NCBI GenBank assembly: GCA_902611465.1
Contig: CACLZS010000003.1
Span: 28,835 to 92,834, forward strand
Reading direction: 5' to 3'
Length of the DNA: 64,000 nt
Origin: an uncultured Pelagibacteraceae bacterium
Lineage (GTDB): Bacteria; Pseudomonadota; Alphaproteobacteria; Pelagibacterales; Pelagibacteraceae
Under the pieces are notes generated by a model that worked only from the letters and a program-made list of their open reading frames with translations, searched no databases and was not told the origin of the DNA. The translations under genes were made by a program, and so were the position numbers. This document shows, in pieces, positions 1 through 11,688 of this stretch; position 1 is the first letter of the stretch, and each line of letters opens with the position of its first letter.

Positions 1-1005
<1,005 letters not shown>

Positions 1006-1006
<1 letters not shown>

Positions 1007-1398
1007 TGAGCGAAGAATATTCTGTAGAAATAGTAAACCCTGAAAAATCATTTTTATCAAAAAATGATGTCACCGAGGTAGTTGTCCCTGCATTTGAAGG
1101 TGAGATAGGGATTTTAAAAGACCATATTTCTATTATTTCTTTTTTAAAACCAGGAATAATTAAAATATTTTCAAAGTCTGGCGAGGAAAGTTTTTATGTA
1201 AATGATGGAATAATTGAATTTAAAGATAATAATCTTTCTATACTTACAAGTCTTATTTTAAATTTAAAAGATATTGATAAAGAAAAAATTTCAGAAATTC
1301 AGAAATCTGCTGAGGAAGAACTTAATAAGTCTGATATAAATGATCAGGAAAAATATTTGCTTGATCAAAAACTTGAAGTATTAAAATCAATTAACTAA
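1006..1398 (+). CDS. atpC: ATP synthase F1 subunit epsilon
   Basis: Epsilon is the rotor-stalk subunit that couples and inhibits F1. The 130-aa product has the N-terminal beta-sandwich signature (ValGluIleValAsnPro start, then VVVPAFEGEIGILKDH) and a charged helical C terminus, matching the family in length. It starts one base inside the atpD stop codon, so translational coupling is likely. Its last 12 bases overlap the 3' end of the convergent rppH gene, leaving no room for a dedicated terminator. Confidence 0.96.
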
Positions 1399-1866
1399 AA
1401 TTTTTTTCACTTCTTCTTGAATTTGTTCGTATACATGTAGTTTAAATTCTACCACAAGTTCAGTAATTTTATCTGGATCTACCCATTTCCATTCAAGAAA
1501 TTCTGGATGTTTTGTATTAATATTAATTTCTTTTTCATCACCATTAAATCTCATTATATACCATTGTTGTTTTTGACCTTTAAATTTACCTTTCCAAATA
1601 ATTCCTAATAATTCATTTGGTAAATGGTAGGTAAGTAAGCCATCAATCTTTTTAATTAAACTTACTGATTTAATACTAGTTTCTTCTTTTAATTCTCTAA
1701 TTGCAGCCTCGTAAAAGTCTTCACCCTTATCAACCCCACCTTGTGGCATTTGCCAAAAGTTTTTTTTATTATCTATTCTTTTTGCAACAAAAATTTTATT
1801 ATCTTTATTTAAAACAACTATCCCAACACCACTTCTAAGTGGTAAATTTTTATATTTCTCTTTCAT
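1387..1866 (-). CDS. rppH: RNA pyrophosphohydrolase (Nudix)
   Basis: RppH removes pyrophosphate from mRNA 5' ends (or cleaves dinucleoside polyphosphates) and starts RNA decay. The 159-aa protein opens with YRsGVGIVVLN-like sequence and WQMPQGG, and carries a Nudix box at residues 43-65 with the metal-binding REL.EE core. The Gly usual near the end of the box (EE.G) is Ser here (EETSI), a small departure. It is the last gene of the long rplU-to-rppH run, one base after ctpA, and its tail overlaps atpC. The family is firm; the exact substrate is inferred from alphaproteobacterial homologues. Confidence 0.9.
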   Translation of the reverse strand: MKEKYKNLPLRSGVGIVVLNKDNKIFVAKRIDNKKNFWQMPQGGVDKGEDFYEAAIRELKEETSIKSVSLIKKIDGLLTYHLPNELLGIIWKGKFKGQKQQWYIMRFNGDEKEININTKHPEFLEWKWVDPDKITELVVEFKLHVYEQIQEEVKKILVN

Positions 1867-1867
1867 T

Positions 1868-3013
1868 TTAGCCGTTTAAAAGCTCTAGAGCGAATTGAAG
1901 TTGATTGTCTGTATCAGTATTAAACCTAAAGTCATCAGATCCTTCAGCTACCTCAATATCAGGCGAGACACCTATTTCTGATATAGATTTTCCTGACGGA
2001 AGATAATATTTAGATACAGTCAATCTTATTGCACCTTTATTTTTAAGAGGAATGATTGATTGTACAGAGCCTTTACCATAGCTATTTTCTCCAATTATTA
2101 TTGCTCTTTTGTGATCCTTTAGTGCCCCTGCTACAATTTCAGATGCAGATGCTGAACCATAATTTATTAGGACAACAATTGTATCTCCATCTAATATATC
2201 ACCTTTTCTTGCAAAGAATTTTCTACTTTCATATTTTCTTTTACTTTTTGTTGAAACAATTTCTCCACTATCTATAAAAAAATCTGTAATTTTAATTGCC
2301 TGAGAAAGTAGTCCACCAGGATTATTTCTTAAATCCAAAATATAATTTTTAACATTTTCATTTTTTTTAAACTCTTTAATTTTGTCTCTAATTTGACCAC
2401 TACTGTTTTCATTAAAAGAAGTAAGTCTTAAATAACCAGTTTGATTACCTAATATCTCAGATTTTACTGATGAAACTTTAATTTTTTCTCTAGTAATATT
2501 AAAAACTAATGCCTTTCGTTCACCCCTTCTTCTAACTGTTATTTCAATATCTGATCCAACAGGACCTCTCATTATGTCTACTGCTTCACTTAAAGATTTA
2601 CCTTGAACCTGAATATCATTAATTCTTACAATGTAATCACCAGCTTTAACTCCTGCTTCAGCCGCAGGTGAATCGTCCATTGGTGTTATTACCTTTATTA
2701 CCCCGGCTTCCATGCTCACTTCAATTCCTAGTCCTCCAAATTCTCCACTCGTTTCTGTTTGCATACTTTGATAAGAGTCTGGTGACATATAAGCAGAATA
2801 AGGATCTAAGGATTGAAGAACACCATTGATTGCAGCATCCATTGCATCACTTTGGTTTACCTCATCAACAAATTCTTTATTAATTTTATCTAAGACTTCT
2901 GAAAAAACATCTATTTTTTTATAAATATCATTCTCTTCTGATACGGCAACAATACTAGTTACAAAAAAGTAAATAAAAAATGATAAAAAATATGTTTTAA
3001 GTTTTTTCATCAT
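1868..3013 (-). CDS. ctpA: Carboxyl-terminal processing protease, S41 family
   Basis: This is an exported serine protease that trims or degrades envelope proteins. The 381-aa product has a signal peptide in residues 1-25, a PDZ domain at about 93-165 (GGLGIEV, GD.I..IN, ..MRGP.GS) and the S41 core with GSASASEI around residue 288 and GKGSVQ around 314, which hold the Ser and Lys of the catalytic dyad. LDLRNNPGG matches the family. Its start overlaps the rsfS stop by 4 bases (ATGA), which fits an operon. No unusual change is seen. Confidence 0.94.
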   Translation of the reverse strand: MMKKLKTYFLSFFIYFFVTSIVAVSEENDIYKKIDVFSEVLDKINKEFVDEVNQSDAMDAAINGVLQSLDPYSAYMSPDSYQSMQTETSGEFGGLGIEVSMEAGVIKVITPMDDSPAAEAGVKAGDYIVRINDIQVQGKSLSEAVDIMRGPVGSDIEITVRRRGERKALVFNITREKIKVSSVKSEILGNQTGYLRLTSFNENSSGQIRDKIKEFKKNENVKNYILDLRNNPGGLLSQAIKITDFFIDSGEIVSTKSKRKYESRKFFARKGDILDGDTIVVLINYGSASASEIVAGALKDHKRAIIIGENSYGKGSVQSIIPLKNKGAIRLTVSKYYLPSGKSISEIGVSPDIEVAEGSDDFRFNTDTDNQLQFALELLNG

Positions 3014-3360
3014 ATAATTACTTTTTCTTTAGGAATTAATTCAGACCATATTTTTTCTAATTCATAAAATTTTCTTTTTTCAGGATTGAAAATATGAATA
3101 ATAAGATCAATTCCATCTACAAGTTTCCAATCACTACTTTCTCTTCCTTCAATTTTACAATTTCTTACACCATTTTTTTTTAAGTATTCATATACTTGTT
3201 CTGACAAAGCTTGGATATGTCTTGAAGACGTCCCGCTAGCTATTATCATTTGATCAGCTATTGATGATTTTCCATCTAAATCTATTGAAACAATATCTAG
3301 GGCTTTATTTGTATCTAAGAGATTTATCACATCTTTGTGAAGAGAAGAGATTTTGTCCAT
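3010..3360 (-). CDS. rsfS: Ribosomal silencing factor RsfS
   Basis: RsfS (DUF143/Iojap) binds ribosomal protein L14 and blocks subunit joining when nutrients are short. The 116-aa protein shows the family pattern: IVSIDLDGKSSIADQMIIASGTSSRH, then GRESSDWKLVDGIDLIIHIF and a YELEKIW end. It sits 17 bp after nadD and overlaps ctpA by 4 bases. The nadD-rsfS pairing is common in bacteria and supports both calls. Confidence 0.93.
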   Translation of the reverse strand: MDKISSLHKDVINLLDTNKALDIVSIDLDGKSSIADQMIIASGTSSRHIQALSEQVYEYLKKNGVRNCKIEGRESSDWKLVDGIDLIIHIFNPEKRKFYELEKIWSELIPKEKVII

Positions 3361-3377
3361 TAATTAATAAAAGAGTA

Positions 3378-3923
3378 TCAAATTTTTCTTAATTTAGAAG
3401 ATGAAATATTGACCTTATTAAATTTTATAAATTTTAAGCTTTTCTTACTATATTTTTTAAAGCTTCTAGAACTAAGTGATTTCGCCTTATATCTGTCTCT
3501 ATCAAATACCAGAATGTTACAAATAGATGAAATTAAATCAGAATTCTTCCATTTATGAAAATTAATTAAACTATCTGCCCCCATTATGAAATAAATATCA
3601 GTATTTTTATTATTTTTTTTTATATACTTTATCAGGTCAACTGTTCTATTTGATTTAATTTTATCTTCAAAATATTTAACTTTTATAAACGGATTTTTTT
3701 GAGAAATTTTTTTTGCAAAATTTATTCTTTTATCTAAACTTAAACTACTTTTGTCTTTAAATGGATTTTTTTTGGTCACCGCCCAAATAATCTTATCAAT
3801 ATCGTATCTTTTTTTTGCTTCTTTAGAGATACTTAAATGTCCTTTATGTGCTGGATCAAAGGTGCCTCCAAGAATACCAATTTTTTTTTTATTTTCTTGT
3901 TTGTCCAGATCCATATATCTCAT
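3378..3923 (-). CDS. nadD: Nicotinate-nucleotide adenylyltransferase, short C terminus
   Basis: NadD adenylates nicotinate mononucleotide in NAD synthesis. The nucleotidylyl-transferase motif GGTFDPAHKGH is at residues 19-29, and GADSLINFHKWKN and ISSSKLR follow in the expected order. The family normally continues some 20-30 residues past ISST.IR (a ..YI....LY end); here the protein stops two residues after ISSSKLR, so the C-terminal helix is missing. The start overlaps proA by 35 bases; the internal Met at residue 4 is an equally good start. It lies 17 bp ahead of rsfS. Confidence 0.88.
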   Translation of the reverse strand: MRYMDLDKQENKKKIGILGGTFDPAHKGHLSISKEAKKRYDIDKIIWAVTKKNPFKDKSSLSLDKRINFAKKISQKNPFIKVKYFEDKIKSNRTVDLIKYIKKNNKNTDIYFIMGADSLINFHKWKNSDLISSICNILVFDRDRYKAKSLSSRSFKKYSKKSLKFIKFNKVNISSSKLRKI

Positions 3924-5132
3924 ATTTGTAACTAACTAGCTGGTTTAGTCCAACAGGACCTCTTGGTGGAAGTTTATTTGTTGAAATTCCAACCTCCCCT
4001 CCAAAACCAAATTCCCCTCCATCAGCATACTGTGTTGAAGAATTGTGAATAGCGATCGAACTTTTAATATTTTTTATGAAAAACTTTGCAGAAATTTTAT
4101 TATTTGTAATTATAGCATCAGTATGCATTGTTCCATATTTATTGATATGATTTACTGCATCATTAATATTATTTACTAATTTTACAGATATTTTTGCAGA
4201 TAAATGTTCCTTCGACCAAGTTTTATTGTTTGCTAATTGCGAATTCCCATTAAATAATTTAGAAATTTTTCTATCAGCATAAATATAACAACCTCTTTCA
4301 GTGAGTTCATTTAATATCTCATTTACATTTTTAGATTTATTTTTATGTATTAAGAGTGTCTCAGTAGCTCCACAAATACTTGTATTGCGCAACTTAGCAT
4401 TGATTAATATTTTTTTAGCCATTTTAATATTAGCATCTTTATCAATATATGTATGACACATGCCTTCAAGGTGACCAATTACAGGAACAGAGGATAAATC
4501 TTGAACTTTTTTTACAAGACTTTTTCCACCCCTTGGAATAATAACATCTATGTATTTCGACATTTTTGAGAGCATGTAGTCGACCAGTTTTCTATTTTTA
4601 TTCTCTATAAACTGAACAAAATTCTTATTTATTTTATTTTTTTCTAAAGATTTTCTAAAAAGATTAGCTAAAATTTTATTACTAAAGTAAGCCTCAGATC
4701 CTCCTCTTAATATTACGCAGTTTCCAGATTTAAAACAAAGTGTGGATACATCTGAAGTAACATTTGGTCTACTTTCATAAATTACACCAATAATACCAAT
4801 TGGAATTGATACCTTCTTTAGTTTTAAGCCATTTGGCCTTTTCCAGGTTTCTATATCAACATCTACTGGATCCTTAAATTTTGAAATAGTTTTAATTGAC
4901 TTAATAATTGCTCTTATTTTGTCATTATTAAGAGCAAGTCTTTTAATTAAATTCTCTTTAAGTTTTTTAGATTTGGCAATTTTTATATCTTTTGCGTTTT
5001 CAACCAAAATTTTATTTTGGTTTTTTAAAATTAGTTGAATGTAATAATTTAATACTTTATTTTTTCTTTTATTACTTATTTTGTTTTGAAAAGCAATTTT
5101 TGCATTTGAACCAATTTTTTCTAAAGTTTTAC

Positions 5133-5136
<4 letters not shown>
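3889..5136 (-). CDS. proA: Glutamate-5-semialdehyde dehydrogenase (gamma-glutamyl phosphate reductase)
   Basis: ProA makes the second step of proline synthesis, reducing gamma-glutamyl phosphate with NADPH. The 415-aa product has full family length, with ESRPNVTSDV, LRGGSEA, and the catalytic-Cys region NTSICGATETLL near residue 255, ending with GEFGFGGEVGISTNKL.PRGPVGL. It overlaps the upstream proB by 4 bases, so the two proline enzymes are translated together. The ORF is very lysine and asparagine rich, in line with the A+T-rich genome. Confidence 0.97.
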
Positions 5137-7227
<2,091 letters not shown>

Positions 7228-7242
7228 TTAATTAGCTGTCTA

Positions 7243-7497
7243 CTAATTAGGCTTTACTGATACGTAAGTTCTGTCTGATTTGCTTTTTTTAAAAACAACT
7301 TTTCCTTTGACAACAGAAAAAATTGAATGGTCTTTACCCATTCCAACATTTTCTCCAGGAAAAATTTTAGTGCCTCTTTGTCTTACAATAATATTTCCAG
7401 GTATTACTAATTCACCACCATATTTTTTTACACCTAGTCTACGGCCTGCACTATCTCTTCCGTTTCTCGATGATCCACCAGCTTTTTTTGTTGCCAT
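7243..7497 (-). CDS. rpmA: 50S ribosomal protein L27
   Basis: L27 reaches the peptidyl-transferase centre with its N terminus. The 84-aa product begins [24 protein letters not shown] and contains [22 protein letters not shown], all hallmark sequence, so the start is certain. It lies 11 bp after rplU and 27 bp before obgE, and is presumably cotranscribed from the promoter ahead of rplU. An AGG lies about 6 nt before the ATG. Confidence 0.98.
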   Translation of the reverse strand: MATKKAGGSSRNGRDSAGRRLGVKKYGGELVIPGNIIVRQRGTKIFPGENVGMGKDHSIFSVVKGKVVFKKSKSDRTYVSVKPN

Positions 7498-7508
7498 AAA
7501 TTACCTAT

Positions 7509-7919
7509 TTATTTTGAAGCCTCAATTTTATCTTCTTTAGCTTCTTTAACTACAACTTCCTTTTTTTTCATCTTTTCAGCCTCTGATAAAACTTTACCAT
7601 CTTTTGAAAAAATTTTGTTAATTCTTATTAGTGAATACTGTTGTCTGTGCCCGTTTTTACGTCTTGAATTTTTTCTTCTTCTTTTTTTAAAAATAAGAAC
7701 AGTTCTCTCTTTGCCATTTTTTAATAATTCAGCTTCAACTTTTGCACCATCCACAGTTGGTGTACCTAATTCAATACTTTTATCATCTCCATAAGCTAAA
7801 ATTTCTTTAAATTCTACTTTAGAGGCTGGATTTGATTCAGCTAATTTTTCTACTTTTATTATTTCACCAGCTGAGACTTTGTACTGTTTTCCACCTGTTT
7901 GTATTACTGCGTATGACAT
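7509..7919 (-). CDS. rplU: 50S ribosomal protein L21
   Basis: L21 is a primary 23S rRNA-binding protein. MSYAVIQTGGKQYKVSAGEIIKVEKL and the FKKRRRKNSRRKNGHRQQYS block identify it clearly. At 136 aa it is longer than the usual ~103 because of a lysine/glutamate-rich tail of about 30 residues (MKKKEVVVKEAKEDKIEASK), as in other alphaproteobacteria. It is the first gene of the nine-gene minus-strand run and has a good sigma-70 promoter about 30 bp upstream. Confidence 0.97.
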   Translation of the reverse strand: MSYAVIQTGGKQYKVSAGEIIKVEKLAESNPASKVEFKEILAYGDDKSIELGTPTVDGAKVEAELLKNGKERTVLIFKKRRRKNSRRKNGHRQQYSLIRINKIFSKDGKVLSEAEKMKKKEVVVKEAKEDKIEASK

Positions 7920-7946
7920 TAACGATCCTAAATTTTAATTATCAGC

Positions 7947-7974
7947 AATATAGTCAGGGCCTTATTTTAGTCAA
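7947..7974 (-). promoter_or_regulatory. Sigma-70-type promoter for rplU operon
   Basis: On the minus strand, TTGACT (7974-7969) and TATATT (7952-7947) are separated by 16 bp, a near-consensus pair. The predicted start near 7940 leaves a leader of about 20 nt before rplU. The next eight genes follow at 27 bp or less, so this could drive rplU through rppH. Confidence 0.7.
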
Positions 7975-7984
7975 GATGAATAAG

Positions 7985-8704
7985 TTAGAAATTATCCTTT
8001 AAATCTCTCAATTTTGAAAAGTTTTTAACGTTTTTTGATCTTAAAAAAATATTTGTTTGTAGTTCTTCTTCAAGAGTAGAGGGTATAGTTGGTATTCCTT
8101 TTGCTAACTTATTTTTTACTGTCTCAATTTTTGAAATTAGTCTTTTGTTATCTGAATCATACTTTAAACAAAAATCCGAATTTTTTAATGTATATTCATG
8201 TCCACAATAAATTTCTGTATCTAAAGGTAAACTCTTTATTAACTGTAAGGAATTAAACATTTCTTCATGAGTGCCCTCGAATACTCTTCCACAACCTAAT
8301 GAAAACAATGTATCTCCAGAAAATAATGCATTCTCTTTGAAAAAATAAAAACATACATGACCTAAAGTATGTCCTGGAATATGAAAAACTTTTGCTTCAA
8401 ATATACCAGTTTTCCAAATTTCATTATTTTTTAATAATATATCTATTTCAGGTATTCTGTGTTTGTCCTGATCAAAACCGATAACTTTGGCATTATATAA
8501 TTTTTTAAGCTCTTTATTACCTCCAACATGATCATAATGATGGTGGGTGTTCATTATAAATTTTAATTTTAAGTCGAGACTTTCAATTTTATTTATTACA
8601 GGCTCTGCTTCGCTTGGATCTATCACAACAGCAGATCTATTAATTTCATCAATTAACAAATATGAAAAATTATCCTCTAAACATTTTATTATTTCTATTT
8701 TCAT
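7985..8704 (-). CDS. gloB: Hydroxyacylglutathione hydrolase (glyoxalase II)
   Basis: GloB hydrolyses S-lactoylglutathione to lactate and glutathione, the last step of methylglyoxal detoxification. The 239-aa protein has the metallo-beta-lactamase metal motif THHHYDHVGG near residue 52, HIPGHTLGHVCFY, FSGDTLFSLGCGR and the C-terminal YCGHEYTLKN, all glyoxalase II signatures. It follows metW by one base. The grouping with metX-metW suggests simple operon packing rather than a pathway link. Confidence 0.93.
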   Translation of the reverse strand: MKIEIIKCLEDNFSYLLIDEINRSAVVIDPSEAEPVINKIESLDLKLKFIMNTHHHYDHVGGNKELKKLYNAKVIGFDQDKHRIPEIDILLKNNEIWKTGIFEAKVFHIPGHTLGHVCFYFFKENALFSGDTLFSLGCGRVFEGTHEEMFNSLQLIKSLPLDTEIYCGHEYTLKNSDFCLKYDSDNKRLISKIETVKNKLAKGIPTIPSTLEEELQTNIFLRSKNVKNFSKLRDLKDNF

Positions 8705-8705
8705 A

Positions 8706-9302
8706 TTATTTCTCTAGTAAAAAAATACCTAACTCAGATATTAGGTTTTTAAATTTCAAATTTGAAGATGTAATTTTTGAAGTTTTTTGTCCATTTAAAG
8801 AAATTGTTTTAAAAATATTGATCCCTTTATTATGACAAAAATTATAAAAGTCTTGAATTGTACACATATGTAAATTTGGAGTATTATACCATTCATAAGG
8901 CAAATTCTTAGTAATTGGCATTTCTCCTTTAAAAAGTAAATCTAATCTAACTTTCCAATGTCCAAAATTTGGAATGGTTACAATAACTTTCTTGCCAACT
9001 CTTAATAAATCTTTAATTACATTCTCTGGACTCATGAAAGCTTGTAATGTTTGACTTAGAATCACATAATCAAAAGATAAATCTGGAAATTGTTTTAAGT
9101 CATGCTCTGCATTACCTTCAACTACAGCTAGTCCATTTGATAAACATTTTTTGACTTTTTCTTTGGAAATCTCAAGTCCTCTGGCATCTACCACTTTATT
9201 TTTTAATAAATATTCCATCAAAATTCCGTCACCACATCCAACGTCTAGGACTCTTGATTTTTCATTAATTAATTCTGATATAACTTTAAATTCTTCTTTC
9301 AT
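8706..9302 (-). CDS. metW: Methionine biosynthesis protein MetW
   Basis: MetW is a SAM-methyltransferase-fold partner of MetX that in proteobacteria supports homoserine acylation. The 198-aa product has the glycine-rich motif VLDVGCGDGILMEYLL, then DYVILSQTLQAF, IVTIPNFGHWKVRL and MPITKNLPYEWYNTPNLHMCTIQDF, highly characteristic of MetW. It overlaps the metX end by 17 bases, so the two are translationally coupled, and it would share the SAM-II riboswitch control. Confidence 0.95.
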   Translation of the reverse strand: MKEEFKVISELINEKSRVLDVGCGDGILMEYLLKNKVVDARGLEISKEKVKKCLSNGLAVVEGNAEHDLKQFPDLSFDYVILSQTLQAFMSPENVIKDLLRVGKKVIVTIPNFGHWKVRLDLLFKGEMPITKNLPYEWYNTPNLHMCTIQDFYNFCHNKGINIFKTISLNGQKTSKITSSNLKFKNLISELGIFLLEK

Positions 9303-10401
9303 TTATATTTAAATAAGTAGTGTTTAAGTAGTTTTTAATAGTGCTTAAAAAATCTGGGACATCTAATAAAAATGAGTCATGACCTTTGTCAGTTTTAATT
9401 TCCACAAAACCAACATCAGCTCCAATGGCATTTAGTGCTATTACAATGTCCTTATTTTCAGAGGTTGGATACAACCAATCCGAAGTAAATGAAATAATAA
9501 AAAATTTTGTCTTACTTTCTTTAAAGGCTTTAGAAAGATTTCCACCATATTGTTTAGTCAAATCGAAGTAGTCCATCGCTCTGGTAATATATAAGTAACT
9601 ATTTGCATCAAATCTATCCACAAATACAGAGCCTTGATATCTTAAATAACTCTCAATTTGAAAGTCAGCATCAAATCCAAATTTTAAATCAGATCTTTCT
9701 TGAAGATTTCGTCCAAATTTTTCTTGCAACCCTTTCTTTGATAAATACGTAATATGTGCTGCCATTCTAGCTACAGCTAAACCTTTGTCTGGATTATTTG
9801 TTTGTCCATCATATAAACCATCTTTCCAATTTATATCTGACATGATTGCTTGTCTTCCAAGTTCATTGAAAGCAATATTTTGGGCTGAGTGACTAGCAGT
9901 ACAAGCAATTGGTAAAGCAACTTTAGCTTTATTTGGAAAATTTGAGACAAATTGTAATACTTGCATACCACCCATAGAACCACCAGCTACTGCAAATAAT
10001 TTTTCTATCTTGAAGTGATCCAAAAGATTATATTGGGCATTAACCATATCGTTTATTGTAATAACTGGAAAATTTGTTCCGATAGGTTTGTTAGTCGAAG
10101 GATCAATAGTTCCTGGTCCATATGATCCCATACATCCGCCAATTACATTTGCACAAATTACGAAAAATTTATCAGTATCAAATGCCTTTCCTGGGCCAAC
10201 TGCATAATTCCACCAACCCTCTTTATTTGTCACAGGGTTTATGCCTGAAGCAAACTGATCTCCAGTCAAAGCATGAAAAACCAATATGGCATTATCTTTT
10301 TTCTCATTAAGATTTCCATAAGTCTCATAAGCTAATGGAAAATTTGATATTTCTTTTCCACAATCAAGTTTAAGAGGTTGTTTAATTGTTATACTTTTCA
10401 T
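9286..10401 (-). CDS. metX: Homoserine O-acyltransferase MetX
   Basis: MetX acylates homoserine to start methionine synthesis by direct sulfhydrylation or transsulfuration. The 371-aa alpha/beta-hydrolase has HALTGD, the nucleophile motif GGSMGGMQ near residue 148, the Asp region FTSDWLYP and the His region KGHDSFLLD. Length fits the family. Acetyl versus succinyl donor cannot be read confidently here. A SAM-II riboswitch lies in its leader, so high SAM should shut down this operon. Confidence 0.95.
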   Translation of the reverse strand: MKSITIKQPLKLDCGKEISNFPLAYETYGNLNEKKDNAILVFHALTGDQFASGINPVTNKEGWWNYAVGPGKAFDTDKFFVICANVIGGCMGSYGPGTIDPSTNKPIGTNFPVITINDMVNAQYNLLDHFKIEKLFAVAGGSMGGMQVLQFVSNFPNKAKVALPIACTASHSAQNIAFNELGRQAIMSDINWKDGLYDGQTNNPDKGLAVARMAAHITYLSKKGLQEKFGRNLQERSDLKFGFDADFQIESYLRYQGSVFVDRFDANSYLYITRAMDYFDLTKQYGGNLSKAFKESKTKFFIISFTSDWLYPTSENKDIVIALNAIGADVGFVEIKTDKGHDSFLLDVPDFLSTIKNYLNTTYLNINERRI

Positions 10402-10454
10402 TTTACCAAAATTACCTATAATATTTTTGCTGAAATGAATTGTGAGAAAAAAAA

Positions 10455-10506
10455 CTTATTTAGCAGGTTTTTTATAGCGCTCGCAATTCAGTTAAATCAG
10501 CGCAGA
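10455..10506 (-). promoter_or_regulatory. SAM-II riboswitch upstream of metX
   Basis: The minus strand reads GCGCTGATTTAAC, TTGCGAGCGC, then ATAAA and GCTAAATAAG. This matches, block by block, the known SAM-II aptamer (GCGCUGAUUUAACC...UUGCAAGCGC...AUAAA...GCUAAA). GCGCT pairs perfectly with AGCGC to form P1. It sits 54 bp before the metX ATG and the promoter places it at the very start of the transcript. SAM binding to this class normally lowers translation of the downstream gene. Identification is by recall of the consensus; a covariance search would settle it. Confidence 0.92.
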
Positions 10507-10511
10507 AACGT

Positions 10512-10538
10512 TTTATAAGATAGCTTTTTGGATGTCAA
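10512..10538 (-). promoter_or_regulatory. Promoter for metX-metW-gloB
   Basis: A perfect -35 TTGACA (10538-10533) and a TATAAA box (10517-10512) are 15 bp apart on the minus strand. The spacing is short but the predicted start at about 10505 is exactly where the SAM-II aptamer begins, which supports the call. Confidence 0.65.
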
Positions 10539-10602
10539 TTTTTTTTGAATTATTGATTGTATTATCTAATTATCTGACTATCTATTAATAAAAATTAGCA
10601 TC

Positions 10603-11688
10603 ATGAATACCCCAACATTTAGGAAAATAACCCTACAAGCTTATAAACCAGGAAGATCTTTTTTAAGTAAAAAAAAAAAAATAATTAAATTATCAGCAAA
10701 TGAGTCCGCCTTAGGTATGAGCAATAATGCTAAAAAGGCAATAAAAAAATTTAATGATAATATCTCAAAATATCCAGACGGAAAATTTAGAGATTTAACT
10801 TCTATAATTTCAAAAAAATATAACTGTAATCAAAACCAAATAATTTGTGGATCTGGATCCGATGAAATTATTCAAATGATATGCCAACTATTTTTAAATA
10901 AAGGGGATCAGGTAATTGTACCAGAGTTTAGTTTTTTAATGTACAGAATTTATGCGCAAATAGTGGGAGCAAAGGTTGTATTTTCTAAAGAAAAAAATTT
11001 TAAAGTATCAAATAATGAAATTTTAAAAAAAGTATCAAATAAGACCAAAATTGTATTTTTAGCTAATCCTAATAATCCTACAGGTACATATATTTCTAAA
11101 AAACAGTTATTAGAATTAAGAAAGCGTTTAAATAAAAAAATTTTACTTGTTGTTGATGATGCTTATTTTGAATACATGCTTAACAAAGATTACAAATCAG
11201 GTTTAGAGATTTTTAAAAATAAAAGTAATGTATTTATATTGAGAACTTTTTCTAAAATTTATGGACTCGCTTCTTTAAGAGTTGGATGGGGATATGGAAG
11301 TAAAAAAATAGTAGAAGCTCTGTATAAAATCAAACCACCATTTAATGTTAATAAAATAGCCCAGGTATGTGCTATTGAATCTTTAAAAGATCAAAGTTTT
11401 ATAAAAAAGTCTGTAAAACATAATTTAGATTGGGCAAAAAAAATACAAAAGACATTGAATTTATATAATATTAAGACAAACGATATTGGGCCAAATTTTT
11501 TTCTTTTAAATTTTAAGAATTGTAAACTTTCTGCTAACTTTGTAGAAAAAAAACTTGAAGCTTCAGGAATAATTTTAAGAGAGATGAATTCATATGGAAT
11601 TAAAAATTGCCTGAGACTTACTATAGGAAATAATTACGAAAATAAACTATTACTCGATAAACTGAAAAATATTTTCAAAAATGTTTAA
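10603..11688 (+). CDS. hisC: Histidinol-phosphate / aromatic aminotransferase
   Basis: This is a fold-type I PLP aminotransferase of the HisC family (361 aa), acting on histidinol phosphate and often also on aromatic 2-oxo acids. Visible motifs are KLSANESALG, GSGSDEII, NPNNPTGTY, VVDDAYFEY and the PLP-lysine motif RTFSKIYGLASLRVGWG. It overlaps tyrA by 8 bases, which favours a role in tyrosine/phenylalanine synthesis as well as histidine. Codons 23-27 contain a run of 13 A residues, unusual for a coding region, though the frame stays intact. Confidence 0.92.
   Translation: MNTPTFRKITLQAYKPGRSFLSKKKKIIKLSANESALGMSNNAKKAIKKFNDNISKYPDGKFRDLTSIISKKYNCNQNQIICGSGSDEIIQMICQLFLNKGDQVIVPEFSFLMYRIYAQIVGAKVVFSKEKNFKVSNNEILKKVSNKTKIVFLANPNNPTGTYISKKQLLELRKRLNKKILLVVDDAYFEYMLNKDYKSGLEIFKNKSNVFILRTFSKIYGLASLRVGWGYGSKKIVEALYKIKPPFNVNKIAQVCAIESLKDQSFIKKSVKHNLDWAKKIQKTLNLYNIKTNDIGPNFFLLNFKNCKLSANFVEKKLEASGIILREMNSYGIKNCLRLTIGNNYENKLLLDKLKNIFKNV

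Noticed and set aside
2056-2277. ORF track entry 73 aa on + strand
   Set aside because: It is antisense to ctpA and has no family features or codon pattern of a gene; a shadow ORF like the others at 3751, 5791, 6833, 7280, 9386, 10122, 12896, 13266, 13572, 22895, 28465 and 50163.
10561-10595. Three TATCT repeats before hisC
   Set aside because: Short A+T-rich repeats with uneven flanks; no convincing promoter or operator could be built from them.
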